Shown: piece by piece, positions 9,180 to 18,171 of the stretch
Layout of the letters: every line of letters starts with the position of its first letter
How positions within the stretch are numbered: position 1 is the first letter of the stretch
NCBI GenBank assembly: GCA_013373625.1
Contig: JABXHM010000014.1
Coordinates: 1 to 64,000 of the forward strand
Direction: 5' to 3'
From: Alteromonadaceae bacterium
GTDB lineage: Bacteria > Pseudomonadota > Gammaproteobacteria > Enterobacterales > Alteromonadaceae
DNA length: 64,000 nt
Made by a program: the position numbers and the translations under genes
The notes under the pieces: generated by a model
The model's input: the letters and a program-made list of their open reading frames with translations, nothing else
What the model was told of the DNA's origin: nothing
Databases searched by the model: none

Positions 9180-10211
9180 TTAAATCGCCACTGTCGAATC
9201 GACAGGAATAATATTATCCTGGAAAAGTTCAACTTGTTCTGCCACTGTATCAGGCGTTTTAAAGTAGGCAATATGATAAATAGCCTCGCCTTCCTGAGTG
9301 AGCGGAATATTTTGTTTACCAATAACAACGCCTTCTGCCGGACTGACTAATGTGCCCAAAAACTGTCCATAAGAATCGGCAATATTGGCCAGTCTGTCGC
9401 CTTTTTCAACGTGATCACCGAGCTGAGCCAAATGGGTAATAAAGCCACTTTCAGGCGCCCGAACCCAACCGCTGGCGCGGGCAATGTAAGGCTTGATGGG
9501 CACGCCTTTACTCCGGCTTTTATTAAGCATTCCGAGGTGACGCATGGTATTGATGATACCTTTGACGCCAGCCCGAATTGAAAACTCATCATAACGCAGT
9601 GCCTGACCAGCTTCGTAAAGCAAAATTTTTATACCGGCATCACTTGCGGTAGCTCGCAAAGAACCATCTCGTATATCGGCATTCAGCAATACCGGCACGC
9701 CAAACGCCTTGGCCATGTCCAGCACTTCCTCGTCGTCCAAATCGGCTCTGATTTGCGGCAGATTACTGCGGTGAATGGCGCCGGTATGCAGGTCAATGCC
9801 GACATCGCATTTGCTGACAATTTCATTAAAAAACAGGTGCGCAAGACGACCTGCAAGGCTGCCTTTTCTGCTGCCGGGAAAGCTTCGGTTGAGATCCCGG
9901 CGGTCAGGTAGATAGCGTGATTGGTTCAGCACGCCATATACGTTCACAGTGGGTACTGCAATCAGAGTACCCTTCAGACGCTCGATGGAACGGGATTTGA
10001 TAAGGCGAGCAATAATTTCAATACCATTGAGTTCATCACCATGAATGGCGGCGCTGACAAATAACGTCGGTCCGGCCCGTTTACCACGTTTGACGAAAAC
10101 CGGTATACTCATGCTGGTGGCGGTGTACAGCGGCGGCATGTCCAGAGCAATTTTTTTCGTTTCGCCCGGGGCAATACTGACACCACCAATGATTAACTCT
10201 TTGGCTGCCAT
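9180..10211 (-). CDS. Succinylglutamate desuccinylase/aspartoacylase family protein (M14)
   Basis: A 343-residue zinc-dependent deacylase/carboxypeptidase-like enzyme. AAIHGDELNGIEI near residue 55 supplies the HxxE zinc ligands, and GIDLHTGAIHRSNLPQIR near 143 the third His with substrate residues. The C-terminal 80 residues form a beta-rich domain (LGTLVSPAEGVVIGKQ) resembling a lipoyl-like fold. Its ATG overlaps the TAA of rimK by one base (TAATG), so translation is coupled. Proteins of this family next to RimK are thought to act on the same poly-glutamate modification; the substrate is unproven. Confidence 0.85.
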   Translation of the reverse strand: MAAKELIIGGVSIAPGETKKIALDMPPLYTATSMSIPVFVKRGKRAGPTLFVSAAIHGDELNGIEIIARLIKSRSIERLKGTLIAVPTVNVYGVLNQSRYLPDRRDLNRSFPGSRKGSLAGRLAHLFFNEIVSKCDVGIDLHTGAIHRSNLPQIRADLDDEEVLDMAKAFGVPVLLNADIRDGSLRATASDAGIKILLYEAGQALRYDEFSIRAGVKGIINTMRHLGMLNKSRSKGVPIKPYIARASGWVRAPESGFITHLAQLGDHVEKGDRLANIADSYGQFLGTLVSPAEGVVIGKQNIPLTQEGEAIYHIAYFKTPDTVAEQVELFQDNIIPVDSTVAI

Positions 10212-11116
10212 TAACCTTTACCCTTTGTTTTTGTGCTGTGTGGCTTGGCTGATTTTTCTATAAATTCGATGATCATGCTGGCGACGTCTTTCTTAGTCGC
10301 ATTTTCGATACCTTCCAGACCGGGGGAAGAGTTAACTTCCATCACCACCGGGCCTCTGCTGGAACGTAAGATATCGACTCCACAACAATTCAGCCCCATC
10401 GTTTTGGCTGCATCAATAGCGGTTTTTCTTTCTGCTGGTGACAGACGTACCAGACTGGCCGAGCCACCGCGATGCAAGTTAGAGCGAAACTCACCGGGGG
10501 CAGCCTGACGTTTCATTGCAGCAATGACTTTACCGCCAACAACAAAGCAACGAATGTCAGCACCGCCAGCTTCTTTTATGTATTCCTGCACTAAAATACT
10601 GGCATTGAGCCCCATAAAGGCTTCAATCATGGCTTCGGCCGTTTTTTGCGTTTCAGCCAGCACTACACCGATGCCCTGAGTGCCTTCGAGCAGTTTAATA
10701 ACCACTGGAGCACCACCAACGTTTTTAATCACATCATCCACTTTATCGGGGTGATGAGCGAAGCCGGTCCGCGGCATACCAATGCCTTTTCTTGATAGCA
10801 ATTGCAGCGAGCGCAGTTTGTCCCGCGAACGGCTAATGGCAACGGATTCATTAATGCTGTAGGTGCCCATCATTTCAAACTGACGAACCACTGATGTGCC
10901 ATAAAAACTAACCGATGCGCCAATGCGCGGGATTACTGCATCATAAAGTGGTAGCTTTTTACCATTGTACCGCACAGAAGGATTACTACTGGTTATATCC
11001 ATGTAGCAGTGCATGGTATCAATGACGTCGACAGTATGGCCTCGTTCTTCGCCAGCCTCTTTTAAACGGCGGGTGGAGTATAATCTGGGGTTTCTTGATA
11101 AAATCGCTATTCGCAT
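10211..11116 (-). CDS. rimK: RimK, ribosomal protein S6 glutamate ligase
   Basis: A 301-residue ATP-grasp ligase, the length of E. coli RimK (300). It begins [20 protein letters not shown]. Central features are [18 protein letters not shown] (ATP-binding Lys and loop), [22 protein letters not shown], and the metal-binding [13 protein letters not shown]. RimK adds glutamates to the C-terminus of S6 and can make poly-glutamate. It is the first gene of a three-gene minus-strand operon with the M14 protein and RimB-like protease, as in the rim operons that adjust ribosomes to environment in pseudomonads. Confidence 0.93.
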   Translation of the reverse strand: MRIAILSRNPRLYSTRRLKEAGEERGHTVDVIDTMHCYMDITSSNPSVRYNGKKLPLYDAVIPRIGASVSFYGTSVVRQFEMMGTYSINESVAISRSRDKLRSLQLLSRKGIGMPRTGFAHHPDKVDDVIKNVGGAPVVIKLLEGTQGIGVVLAETQKTAEAMIEAFMGLNASILVQEYIKEAGGADIRCFVVGGKVIAAMKRQAAPGEFRSNLHRGGSASLVRLSPAERKTAIDAAKTMGLNCCGVDILRSSRGPVVMEVNSSPGLEGIENATKKDVASMIIEFIEKSAKPHSTKTKGKG

Positions 11117-11912
11117 TATTTAGCCTGATTTGAGTGGCGGCAAAAAGGGGCATACTTTGCCTTGAATGAATGGAATGTAAAACAAATAAATTTTGTCGTA
11201 ACGGTAATAAATATTACGCGGTATCAACATATTAACAGAGGTATGAGTAAGACAGGTAAGCATGCCCTGTTTACGTATAGCTTAATTCATTTGCGCGAAA
11301 GTGGGTAGCAAGCACCTCACAAAATGTTTAAAAATAGTTACCCGGCGACAGCCGTGATTATACCAGCCGGTATGAAGTCGCCTGGATCTACTTCTGCGAG
11401 CAGTGATTTAATATTGGCTTGCGAAGAGGTGAATGCCGCAACAGGTACGGTCCTGTATATCTCACACGCTAAAGTGTGCATTAGTTGTTCAACAACCGGG
11501 TGTGTTAATATTCATAGGCGCTCTCTGGTGTCTCCGTTTGCAGTAGGCTATATTGATATTCGGCCATACTGTAACAACAACGAACAACTGCTCATAGAAA
11601 TGTAAACAGGGAATGTATGCAAACTTCTTCTATTATTATAAGCGGCTTTTTTCTCCCTAAAATCAATGTAATGCGTCTGCTTTTAATATTCAATTGTATA
11701 CATACAAACAGGCTGTTTTCGGCAAGAGTTAAGTCTGCACTCCGTTGTTGTAGGGGATAAGCATAAATGAAACATTTTGCTACCAAAAATATTAATTAAA
11801 CTGCGCTAGATTGCCTCGCTGTGCGGTCTGATATATTAAGATAGTGACTAACACGAAACGAATATCTGAATGTGGCGTCTAAACATATTCACCTATGTGA
11901 TGCGGGGTTCTT
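11117..11912. other. Intergenic region between rimK and the VWA/ExbB cluster
   Basis: About 800 bases contain no convincing gene. Short frames at 11324-11605 (plus) and 11592-11786 (minus) lack ribosome binding sites and recognisable sequence. The region must hold the divergent promoters of rimK and of the cluster that starts at 11913; no clear sigma-70 boxes were identified. Confidence 0.5.
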
Positions 11913-12464
11913 ATGAAACTGATTTGTAAGTCAATAAAAACACTATTGTTGGTTGGAACACTATTACTGGGGTTAAGTGTATGTGCGCAAACGCCCGAGC
12001 CTAAAAAGCCAGAGGTACAGTATTTTAGTGACTGTTCCACCATCATGTTTACTGACGCTGATACCAGCACTATGACGGTCGAGGAAGAGCTGGCACTTAA
12101 AGATGCGGATTTTCTTTCAACACTGAGTAAATCTGATGAGTGCATGAGCAAGGCTACTGCTGCGAGCGCTGCACGAGTAGCTGCCGCAGGTGGTGATAGT
12201 AAAGGAGAGTCTGGTACTCAGTCATCGGTCGCGGCCGCACAATCTGGCAGTGTGGCGCAATCGAACGGCCAAACCAGTAATAGCGATCAAAGTAAAAGTG
12301 TCGAGCAGGAAACGTCTGAGGGCAGCACGGGGCCAAGAGGCAACGGGCAAAAAAACGGTAATTCCGCTGTCTGTGATGCGGTCAATAGTGGGCTAAAAAA
12401 TGCCACCACTGATTCAGAAAAAGCGCATTTCGAAAGCTTAAAAAAAGAATACAATTGTCAGTAA
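11913..12464 (+). CDS. Secreted Ser/Gln-rich protein of unknown function, first gene of VWA/ExbB cluster
   Basis: 183 residues. A signal peptide covers about residues 1-25, with hydrophobic core LLLVGTLLLGLSV and probable cleavage after VCA. The mature protein has a small N-terminal part with two cysteines (DCS, DEC), a low-complexity stretch rich in Ser, Gln, Gly and Ala at about 85-145, and a short C-terminal part with two more cysteines (VCD, YNCQ). Two disulphides are possible in the periplasm. I do not recognise a family. It is 19 bases upstream of the lipoprotein gene on the same strand, which suggests one transcript. Confidence 0.65.
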   Translation: MKLICKSIKTLLLVGTLLLGLSVCAQTPEPKKPEVQYFSDCSTIMFTDADTSTMTVEEELALKDADFLSTLSKSDECMSKATAASAARVAAAGGDSKGESGTQSSVAAAQSGSVAQSNGQTSNSDQSKSVEQETSEGSTGPRGNGQKNGNSAVCDAVNSGLKNATTDSEKAHFESLKKEYNCQ

Positions 12465-12483
12465 ATTCAAAAGGATAATTATT

Positions 12484-13731
12484 ATGAACAGGTTGTTCTG
12501 CAAAGCGCGTATTGTGATGATCGCTGTGGTGACTGGTGCAGTACTGGTCGGGTGTCAGTCAACGTCTTCCCGCGTTTCGAGTGTGGGACCCGGTTCCGTA
12601 GGACCTGGCAGCTATACGCCAGCGGGTACAAGCAAAGAACGCAAGTACAACTATAGCTCAGATGTTTTTTTGGATGTGGCTATTCCTGTTTTTGATCCAG
12701 GATTACCTACCGACAACGCTGGAGTCATTGACTGGGAAGAGGTCGCCGATGAGGGGATCTGGCCTCAGGTACGTCGCCTTGAGGCAAACCAGTTTTCAAT
12801 GGAAACTAAAAAGGCGCTGGAAAAAACCAAAGCATTTGGCTCAGTGAGTATTACCCCTAATGCAGGCGCTGTCGCGGACGTTTATGTACTGGGTAATATC
12901 GTTTACTCTGACTCTGAGATGGTAGAAATCAATGTTAAGGTCATGGATGCCACCAACCACACCTGGGGAGAAAAAACCTTTGAGCATCAGGTTTCCCGTG
13001 GTTTCTTTCGTGACGCAATGAACAAAGACAAAGACCCGTACGGGCCTATTTATGCCAATATTGCATCATGGGTCTATGACTTGTTAAACGACCAAAGCGA
13101 TGAGGAGAAACAAGAAATTGAGCGCGTCTCGGACATACGTTATGCAGCGCTCTACAGCAATGAAGCATTTGGTGATTATTTAACGATCAGTCGCGGTGAA
13201 TACAAACTAACAGGCTTGCCGGCAGAGAATGACCGCATGTGGCAGCGAATTCAAGCCGTTAAAGCCAAAGATGAACAGTTTATTGATTCACTACAAAACA
13301 ACTACGAAACCTTTTACGTTAGTGCCAACAGCGATTATCGAAAATATCAAAGAGAAACATTGCCGCTGGCTATCGAAGCGCGCGAAAAGCGAGAAGCACG
13401 AAATGCCAAAATGATTGGCGCTGGCATACTAACCGTTGCTGCTATATTGCTGGACAGAAACTCTAGCTCCGGTTTAGCCAAAGATATTGCAATTGCAGGT
13501 GCAGGTGTTGCTGGCGTGCTGGCTTATAAAGACCATTCAGAACTCAGTGAGTTGAGTTCAGTGCTCGATGAAGCTGGTTCTTCACTGGATATTAAAGTGT
13601 CTCCTCAGGTCATTGAATTTGAAGGGGAGCAGATTGAACTCGCAGGTACGGCGGCTGAACAGCATGCACAATTACAGGCTAAGTTGCGGGAGCTCTATGA
13701 GCTGGAAAGCACACCCGACAACGCGCTGTAA
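12484..13731 (+). CDS. Outer-membrane-type lipoprotein of VWA/ExbB cluster
   Basis: 415 residues with a lipobox (AVLVGC, Cys at about 24) followed by QSTSS, so outer-membrane retention is likely. A Gly/Pro/Ser linker leads to an alpha/beta domain at about 55-205 (AFGSVSITP, VYVLGNIVYSDSEMVEINV, DATNHTWGEKTF) that recalls the compact CsgG/LpoB-type folds; this is a weak impression. A helical, charged part follows, then two Gly/Ala-rich hydrophobic segments at about 310-350 (ILTVAAILL, DIAIAGAGVAGVLAYK) that could insert in or cross a membrane, and a Leu-rich C-terminal helix. RBS AGGA precedes the ATG. Function unknown; probably the cell-envelope anchor of the system. Confidence 0.65.
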   Translation: MNRLFCKARIVMIAVVTGAVLVGCQSTSSRVSSVGPGSVGPGSYTPAGTSKERKYNYSSDVFLDVAIPVFDPGLPTDNAGVIDWEEVADEGIWPQVRRLEANQFSMETKKALEKTKAFGSVSITPNAGAVADVYVLGNIVYSDSEMVEINVKVMDATNHTWGEKTFEHQVSRGFFRDAMNKDKDPYGPIYANIASWVYDLLNDQSDEEKQEIERVSDIRYAALYSNEAFGDYLTISRGEYKLTGLPAENDRMWQRIQAVKAKDEQFIDSLQNNYETFYVSANSDYRKYQRETLPLAIEAREKREARNAKMIGAGILTVAAILLDRNSSSGLAKDIAIAGAGVAGVLAYKDHSELSELSSVLDEAGSSLDIKVSPQVIEFEGEQIELAGTAAEQHAQLQAKLRELYELESTPDNAL

Positions 13732-13749
13732 GCATTTCTGTTAATTAAA

Positions 13750-13772
13750 GCGGCGCTAAGCATTAGCGCTGC
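13750..13772 (+). terminator. Stem-loop inside the VWA/ExbB cluster
   Basis: GCGGCGCTAA and TTAGCGCTGC form a 10-bp stem with one wobble pair and a GCA loop, followed by ATTTCTTCT. It lies between the lipoprotein gene and the first PEGA gene and may act as a partial terminator or mRNA-processing site that sets different levels for the two halves of the cluster. Confidence 0.5.
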
Positions 13773-13800
13773 ATTTCTTCTGACAACAGATAAAAGAATA

Positions 13801-15264
13801 ATGTCCGACAATATTAATAATATGGATAATGAGATTGCGTTGCGCACAGCCAGGCAGCGCAGACTAATCGCTGTCATCGCTGCAAGTGTTGTCGCTGTCG
13901 TTGTTCTGACAGTGCTCGTCTACATTATTAGCACAGTGGTTTTTACAGATGAGCGCAAGAGCGAACAGGCGATTGCCGCTGATACGTCTCAAGCCTCAGC
14001 ATCCGGACAATCAGGCAATGGCGCGGTAGCGATGACAGACGCGCAGCGCAAAACACTGCAAACACAATTAAACGCTGCCAGTCAAACTGTTGATACATTG
14101 TTGGCCAATGCGGACCTCGTTGCCTGGGCGCCCGATCGTACAGCGCAGCTTTCGAAAACTCTTGATGAGGCATATAGTGCCTATGGTGCCGGGCAATACC
14201 GGGTTGCAAAAGATACGCTTAAAAGTGTAAATGCGGCAGCTGAGCAATTATCATCAGATTATCTCACCGCTTACACAATGCATTATGAACAGGCGCGCAG
14301 TGCATTTACTGCCGGAGATATTCTCGCTGCCAGAGATCAAAATAGCGAGTCTTTGACTATTAATTCTGGTTTTGTGGATGCCATTGCCCTGCAAAAGCGC
14401 CTGGATGTTTATGAAGCGGCACAAAAGCTGGAAAATCTGGCGCGTGTAGGCGAAGTAGAAAACAATCTTTACAAAGCAAGAAATGCGTATCGTGAGTTAG
14501 TCGCGATTGATCCGACTCCAGCACGACAAACTAAGTTAAATCAGTTAGATACCAAAATTCGAGAGCTTGAGTTCGGCAAAGTCATAAAAGAAGCGGTCGC
14601 CGCACTTGATGCCGGAGACTACAACCGGGCCACAAATAAGCTGAATCAAGCCGATAACATAATCTCAGGTAAATCCGAGGTCGTTACCCTGAGGGACCGC
14701 ATTAGCGAAGCGACGAAAGCGCAATCCGCGGCCATGGTCGAGTCGCAGATTAAGATTTTTGCGCAAGCTGATGAATGGTCAACCGTGGCGTTAATGGCGG
14801 GAAAAGCGATTAAGGCGCACCCTGATAATCCTGTCATCCAGGGGGCGTTAGACTCCGCTGAGGCGATAGCACAGGCAAACGCGTTGGTGGAACCGTATAT
14901 CAGTCGGCCAGAGCGGTTGTCTGATGACCGTATCCGCGCCAATGCGCGCGAGGCACTGGCGAGTATTGAATCGTTGAGCCAGTTATCACCTAAGCTCGCC
15001 GCCAGAATTCAACAGGTCGAGGCATTGATAGAAGCTGAAAATCAACCTGTACCGGTCATTGTGAAAAGTGACAATCGCACATTTATCCGAGTGTTGAGAG
15101 TCGGACAGGTCGGTGAGGTGAGCGAGAAAACCATCCACCTTAAACCCGGCACCTATCAATTTGAAGGGCGTCGTGAGGGGTATGAGTCGGTTATTCAGAC
15201 GGTAGTAGTAAGTAAAAATAGCACACCAAATGTTGTGGCGCTCAAGTGCACAACAAAAGTCTAG
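13801..15264 (+). CDS. Membrane-anchored TPR-like protein with C-terminal PEGA-like domain
   Basis: 487 residues. A positively charged start (RTARQRR) leads into one membrane helix at about 22-46 (LIAVIAASVVAVVVLTVLVYI), putting the rest outside the cytoplasm. Residues 80-420 are almost all helical with TPR-like repeats (YEQARSAFTAGDILAARDQ; YRELVAIDPTPARQTKLNQ; VAALDAGDYNRATNKLNQAD). The last 55 residues (KTIHLKPGTYQFEGRREGYE) form a PEGA-like beta domain, a module found in surface and envelope proteins. It lies 13 bases before the PEGA-SUMF1 gene. It probably acts as a periplasmic scaffold; no enzyme motif is visible. Confidence 0.7.
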   Translation: MSDNINNMDNEIALRTARQRRLIAVIAASVVAVVVLTVLVYIISTVVFTDERKSEQAIAADTSQASASGQSGNGAVAMTDAQRKTLQTQLNAASQTVDTLLANADLVAWAPDRTAQLSKTLDEAYSAYGAGQYRVAKDTLKSVNAAAEQLSSDYLTAYTMHYEQARSAFTAGDILAARDQNSESLTINSGFVDAIALQKRLDVYEAAQKLENLARVGEVENNLYKARNAYRELVAIDPTPARQTKLNQLDTKIRELEFGKVIKEAVAALDAGDYNRATNKLNQADNIISGKSEVVTLRDRISEATKAQSAAMVESQIKIFAQADEWSTVALMAGKAIKAHPDNPVIQGALDSAEAIAQANALVEPYISRPERLSDDRIRANAREALASIESLSQLSPKLAARIQQVEALIEAENQPVPVIVKSDNRTFIRVLRVGQVGEVSEKTIHLKPGTYQFEGRREGYESVIQTVVVSKNSTPNVVALKCTTKV

Positions 15265-15277
15265 GAAATAGTCAGAT

Positions 15278-17260
15278 ATGAGCAATATAGACGCGGGTAT
15301 CGATAAAGATAAACGCAATAATCGATGGATCGTATTGGTATGTGTTGGTCTTGGCGGTGCGCTGATCGCAGGTTATCTTAGCTGGTTATTTTTGTTCAAC
15401 GGCTTTGTGATTAAAGTCATGCCGGAAAATGCGGCCAGAACACAGTCGTTAGCCGTTACCAGTGGTATCGGATTTGTTTCGGGTAATTCAGTATATGTAC
15501 TGGGTAAAGAGGGCACCGTTGCCGTCTCTGCGCATCAGTATAAAACCAGGACAATTACCGTTAATGTATCACAAGGCGCTAATTATACGGTGCAACTGGA
15601 GCCCTTGCCGGCAACGGTAACAATCACAACCGTTCAGGGCGCCACGGATATCAGATGGATGCTCAATGGCCAGTTACTTGAGACCGCCGATGTGCTGAAA
15701 ACTGAGTTGGTGCCCGGTACTTATACTATTGATGCCCTTCATCCTGCATTTGAGGATGCCGCGATTACCGTCACCGCCGAAATAGCCGGCGAGATTAATG
15801 AAACAATTTCGTTAACTCCCATAGCGGGTTCGATAACGCTGGAATCGACACCCAGCGGCGCACAAGTTGAAGTTGATGGCGTGGTGATTGGCACCACCCC
15901 GGTGTCTTTACAACGCCCTGGCGGGGCTTACCCAATTAGCGTGAGTTATGCTGGTTACCAGGTACTCAATGACACCGTTTCCATCGTAAAATCTGAGCGA
16001 GCACCTCAGAGGCACTATTATTTAAAGCCACTTCAGGCAACATTGAATGTTGTATTGCAACCTTCAGGTGGCGCGTTTTTGATTAACGGACAACCTGCAA
16101 ATACCAATGCGAGTGTCGATGCCAATCGCGAACATACCCTTCGCTATGAGAAGGCCGGTTACATTGCGCAAGCTAAAACGGTCACCCTTGGGCCTGGCGA
16201 GCGCAGTAAGGTTACCTTTGAACTAGCTCCTGAAATGGGTCAGGTCATGTTTACCGCGAACTTGCCAGCCGATGTTTATATCAATGGTAAAAAAGTCGGC
16301 ACAACGCCCTATAAAGCGGCAATGCAAACTCTGCCTGCATCGGTAGAGTTCAAAAAAGAGGGTTATCGCACAGTGCCGAAAAGCTTTACACCCTCTGCGC
16401 GCCAGCAAATAGTTATTGATGCCGAAATACTGCGTGAGTTTGAAGCCCGTCGTCAGGAAGGTCGTCCTTTGTTCGTTGATAGTCTTGGGATCAATCTCAT
16501 AAAAATAGCCCCTGAGGCCTTTACCATGGGAAGTCCGGTGAACGAAATAGGGCGCATCAGAAATGAGCATAACGTGCAGGTGGATTTTGATCGGCAGGTA
16601 TGGGTGTCGCGTCATGAAATTACCGAATCACAATATGCCGCGTATAACAAAGGCGGCAGCAAATCTGACAAACCTGTAACCAATATCAGCTGGGATGAAG
16701 CGGCGGCCTTTACCAACTGGCTCAGTGAACAAGAGGGACTAAGCCCGTTTTATGTAATGCGTGGTAATCGTGTGGTTGGAGTACGTGAAGGTGCGCGTGG
16801 ATACCGTCTACCGACCGAAGCCGAGTGGGAATATGTCGCCAGGCTTAGTCGACGCGCATCGCCCACCAAGTATGTATGGGGGTCACAGGAACGTCTGCGT
16901 GACAAACAGGGTAACTTCGCTGATGAATCGATGAAAGGTAAACAAACATTTATTCTGACAGGTTACAACGACGGGCATGTCGGTAAGTCCCCGGTAGGCA
17001 GCTTTGGTGCAGATCGGGGAGGTTTTTTTGATATCGATGGCAATGTCCGCGAGTGGGTTCACGATTTTTATTCTGTTGTAGGCCCGAGCCCCGACAGGGT
17101 GTTTTTAAATTATCTGGGTGAACCGCGTGGCGATTTGCATGTAGTTAAAGGTGCATCGTTTAAATCCGGACGCATGAAAGAACTCAGAGCCAGCATTCGA
17201 AGCGGCAGCGCAGAGGGTGAAGATGATATTGGGTTTCGTATAGCCCGTTACGACCAGTAG
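15278..17260 (+). CDS. PEGA-repeat protein with C-terminal SUMF1 (FGE-sulfatase-like) domain
   Basis: 660 residues with a short cytoplasmic start and one membrane helix at about 20-42 (WIVLVCVGLGGALIAGYLSW). Several PEGA repeats cover about 60-390, the clearest being GSITLESTPSGAQVEVDGVV with IGTTP and GQVMFTANLPADVYINGKKV with GTTP. A SUMF1 domain at about 400-655 shows FTMGSP, YRLPTEAEWEYVAR, FDIDGNVREWVHDF and IGFRIA. The domain has no cysteine, so the copper-binding cysteines of true formylglycine-generating enzymes are absent, and GASF replaces the usual GGSW. It is therefore probably a binding or structural domain, as in many bacterial SUMF1 proteins. A 35-codon gene follows after 8 bases. 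Confidence 0.85.
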   Translation: MSNIDAGIDKDKRNNRWIVLVCVGLGGALIAGYLSWLFLFNGFVIKVMPENAARTQSLAVTSGIGFVSGNSVYVLGKEGTVAVSAHQYKTRTITVNVSQGANYTVQLEPLPATVTITTVQGATDIRWMLNGQLLETADVLKTELVPGTYTIDALHPAFEDAAITVTAEIAGEINETISLTPIAGSITLESTPSGAQVEVDGVVIGTTPVSLQRPGGAYPISVSYAGYQVLNDTVSIVKSERAPQRHYYLKPLQATLNVVLQPSGGAFLINGQPANTNASVDANREHTLRYEKAGYIAQAKTVTLGPGERSKVTFELAPEMGQVMFTANLPADVYINGKKVGTTPYKAAMQTLPASVEFKKEGYRTVPKSFTPSARQQIVIDAEILREFEARRQEGRPLFVDSLGINLIKIAPEAFTMGSPVNEIGRIRNEHNVQVDFDRQVWVSRHEITESQYAAYNKGGSKSDKPVTNISWDEAAAFTNWLSEQEGLSPFYVMRGNRVVGVREGARGYRLPTEAEWEYVARLSRRASPTKYVWGSQERLRDKQGNFADESMKGKQTFILTGYNDGHVGKSPVGSFGADRGGFFDIDGNVREWVHDFYSVVGPSPDRVFLNYLGEPRGDLHVVKGASFKSGRMKELRASIRSGSAEGEDDIGFRIARYDQ

Positions 17261-17268
17261 GTGATGTG

Positions 17269-17376
17269 ATGAAGAAAAAACTAATTATCGGTGCGGTGCT
17301 GTTGGTACTGGCAGGCAGTGCAGGTGCTTATCTGGTATCACTGGATGCACCGCAAGATTTCCCCACTAATATTTAA
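17269..17376 (+). CDS. 35-residue single-helix membrane peptide
   Basis: The frame starts at an ATG 8 bases after the PEGA-SUMF1 stop and ends 13 bases before the channel gene. The translation starts MKKK, continues with a hydrophobic helix LIIGAVLLVLAGSAGAYLV, and ends SLDAPQDFPTNI. The start has a GTGATGTGATG context without a strong ribosome site, so translation may be coupled. The Lys-rich start and outside tail fit a small inner-membrane subunit or a signal-anchored peptide. Its position, tight spacing and composition support a real gene. The length is below usual annotation cut-offs. Confidence 0.65.
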   Translation: MKKKLIIGAVLLVLAGSAGAYLVSLDAPQDFPTNI

Positions 17377-17389
17377 CGGATGATCTGAC

Positions 17390-18163
17390 ATGAGTAAAAC
17401 GGTTAATACCAGCATGAACCCCAGATTGTGGATCTCTTTGGCGGTGTTGCTTGGGAGCTTTACACTGGTTCATCTTTTTTATGTTGGGGTGGTACACCCA
17501 AATGCAGAGACTGCCATAGCTGCTCTGGGCTCCGGGGCGCAAAAAAATATCTGGGTAATACTTAAAGATGTTGAGCAGCAGGTGTGTATATCCCTTATGC
17601 TGTATGGCTTCTTTCTGATGGGCTACAAGCTCATGAAACTCATCGATGAAGAAGTGATATACACCCGCGATTTCCTCGCCGCACACGATAAATCTCAGCC
17701 CCTTGATGTTGACCAGGCATTGCACGATCTGGAAGCGTCCAAATATAAAGAAAACCCGGCGATGGCAACCTGGATTAATTGTATTCGTCGGTTCAGGAAT
17801 ACCAGAAACGTACAGCATGCAGCCGATGCCATTGAGTCAAGTGTTGATTCGTTAGCAGCGTTACTCGAGAGTGGTAACGGTATGATTAAATACATCATTT
17901 GGGCGATTCCCTCTATTGGCTTTATAGGCACTGTACGCGGTATTGGCGCTGCATTAGCCAGTGCAGATCAAGCTATCAATGGCGGTGATATTTCCGGTAT
18001 GGTTGCCTACCTTGGTGTCGCCTTTAACTCTACCCTGGTTGGGATCTTTATTTCGTTGGTGCTGATGTTTTTTATGCATTTGTTGAATGGTCGTCAGGAT
18101 GAAATGGTACTGCGTACAAAAGCGTCTTGCGAAAAACACCTTTTGGCGCATTTACACGAGTAA
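17390..18163 (+). CDS. MotA/TolQ/ExbB-family proton channel protein
   Basis: 257 residues with four predicted membrane helices, at about 12-33, 62-84, 165-190 and 205-233. The last two carry the family signature: IPSIGFIGTVRGIGAALA (compare the PxxGLLGTVxG of ExbB/TolQ) and GVAFNSTLVGIFISLVLM. A cytoplasmic helical domain lies between helices 2 and 3. ExbB/TolQ/MotA proteins form a pentamer around a dimer of ExbD/TolR/MotB and use the proton or sodium gradient to do mechanical work in the envelope. No ExbD or MotB gene is present; the next two genes supply single-helix proteins that could take that place. Confidence 0.88.
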   Translation: MSKTVNTSMNPRLWISLAVLLGSFTLVHLFYVGVVHPNAETAIAALGSGAQKNIWVILKDVEQQVCISLMLYGFFLMGYKLMKLIDEEVIYTRDFLAAHDKSQPLDVDQALHDLEASKYKENPAMATWINCIRRFRNTRNVQHAADAIESSVDSLAALLESGNGMIKYIIWAIPSIGFIGTVRGIGAALASADQAINGGDISGMVAYLGVAFNSTLVGIFISLVLMFFMHLLNGRQDEMVLRTKASCEKHLLAHLHE

Positions 18164-18171
18164 ACCGGACA

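Noticed and set aside
11324..11786. Short frames on both strands before the VWA/ExbB cluster
   Set aside because: No ribosome site, no family resemblance, unlike the codon use of neighbours.
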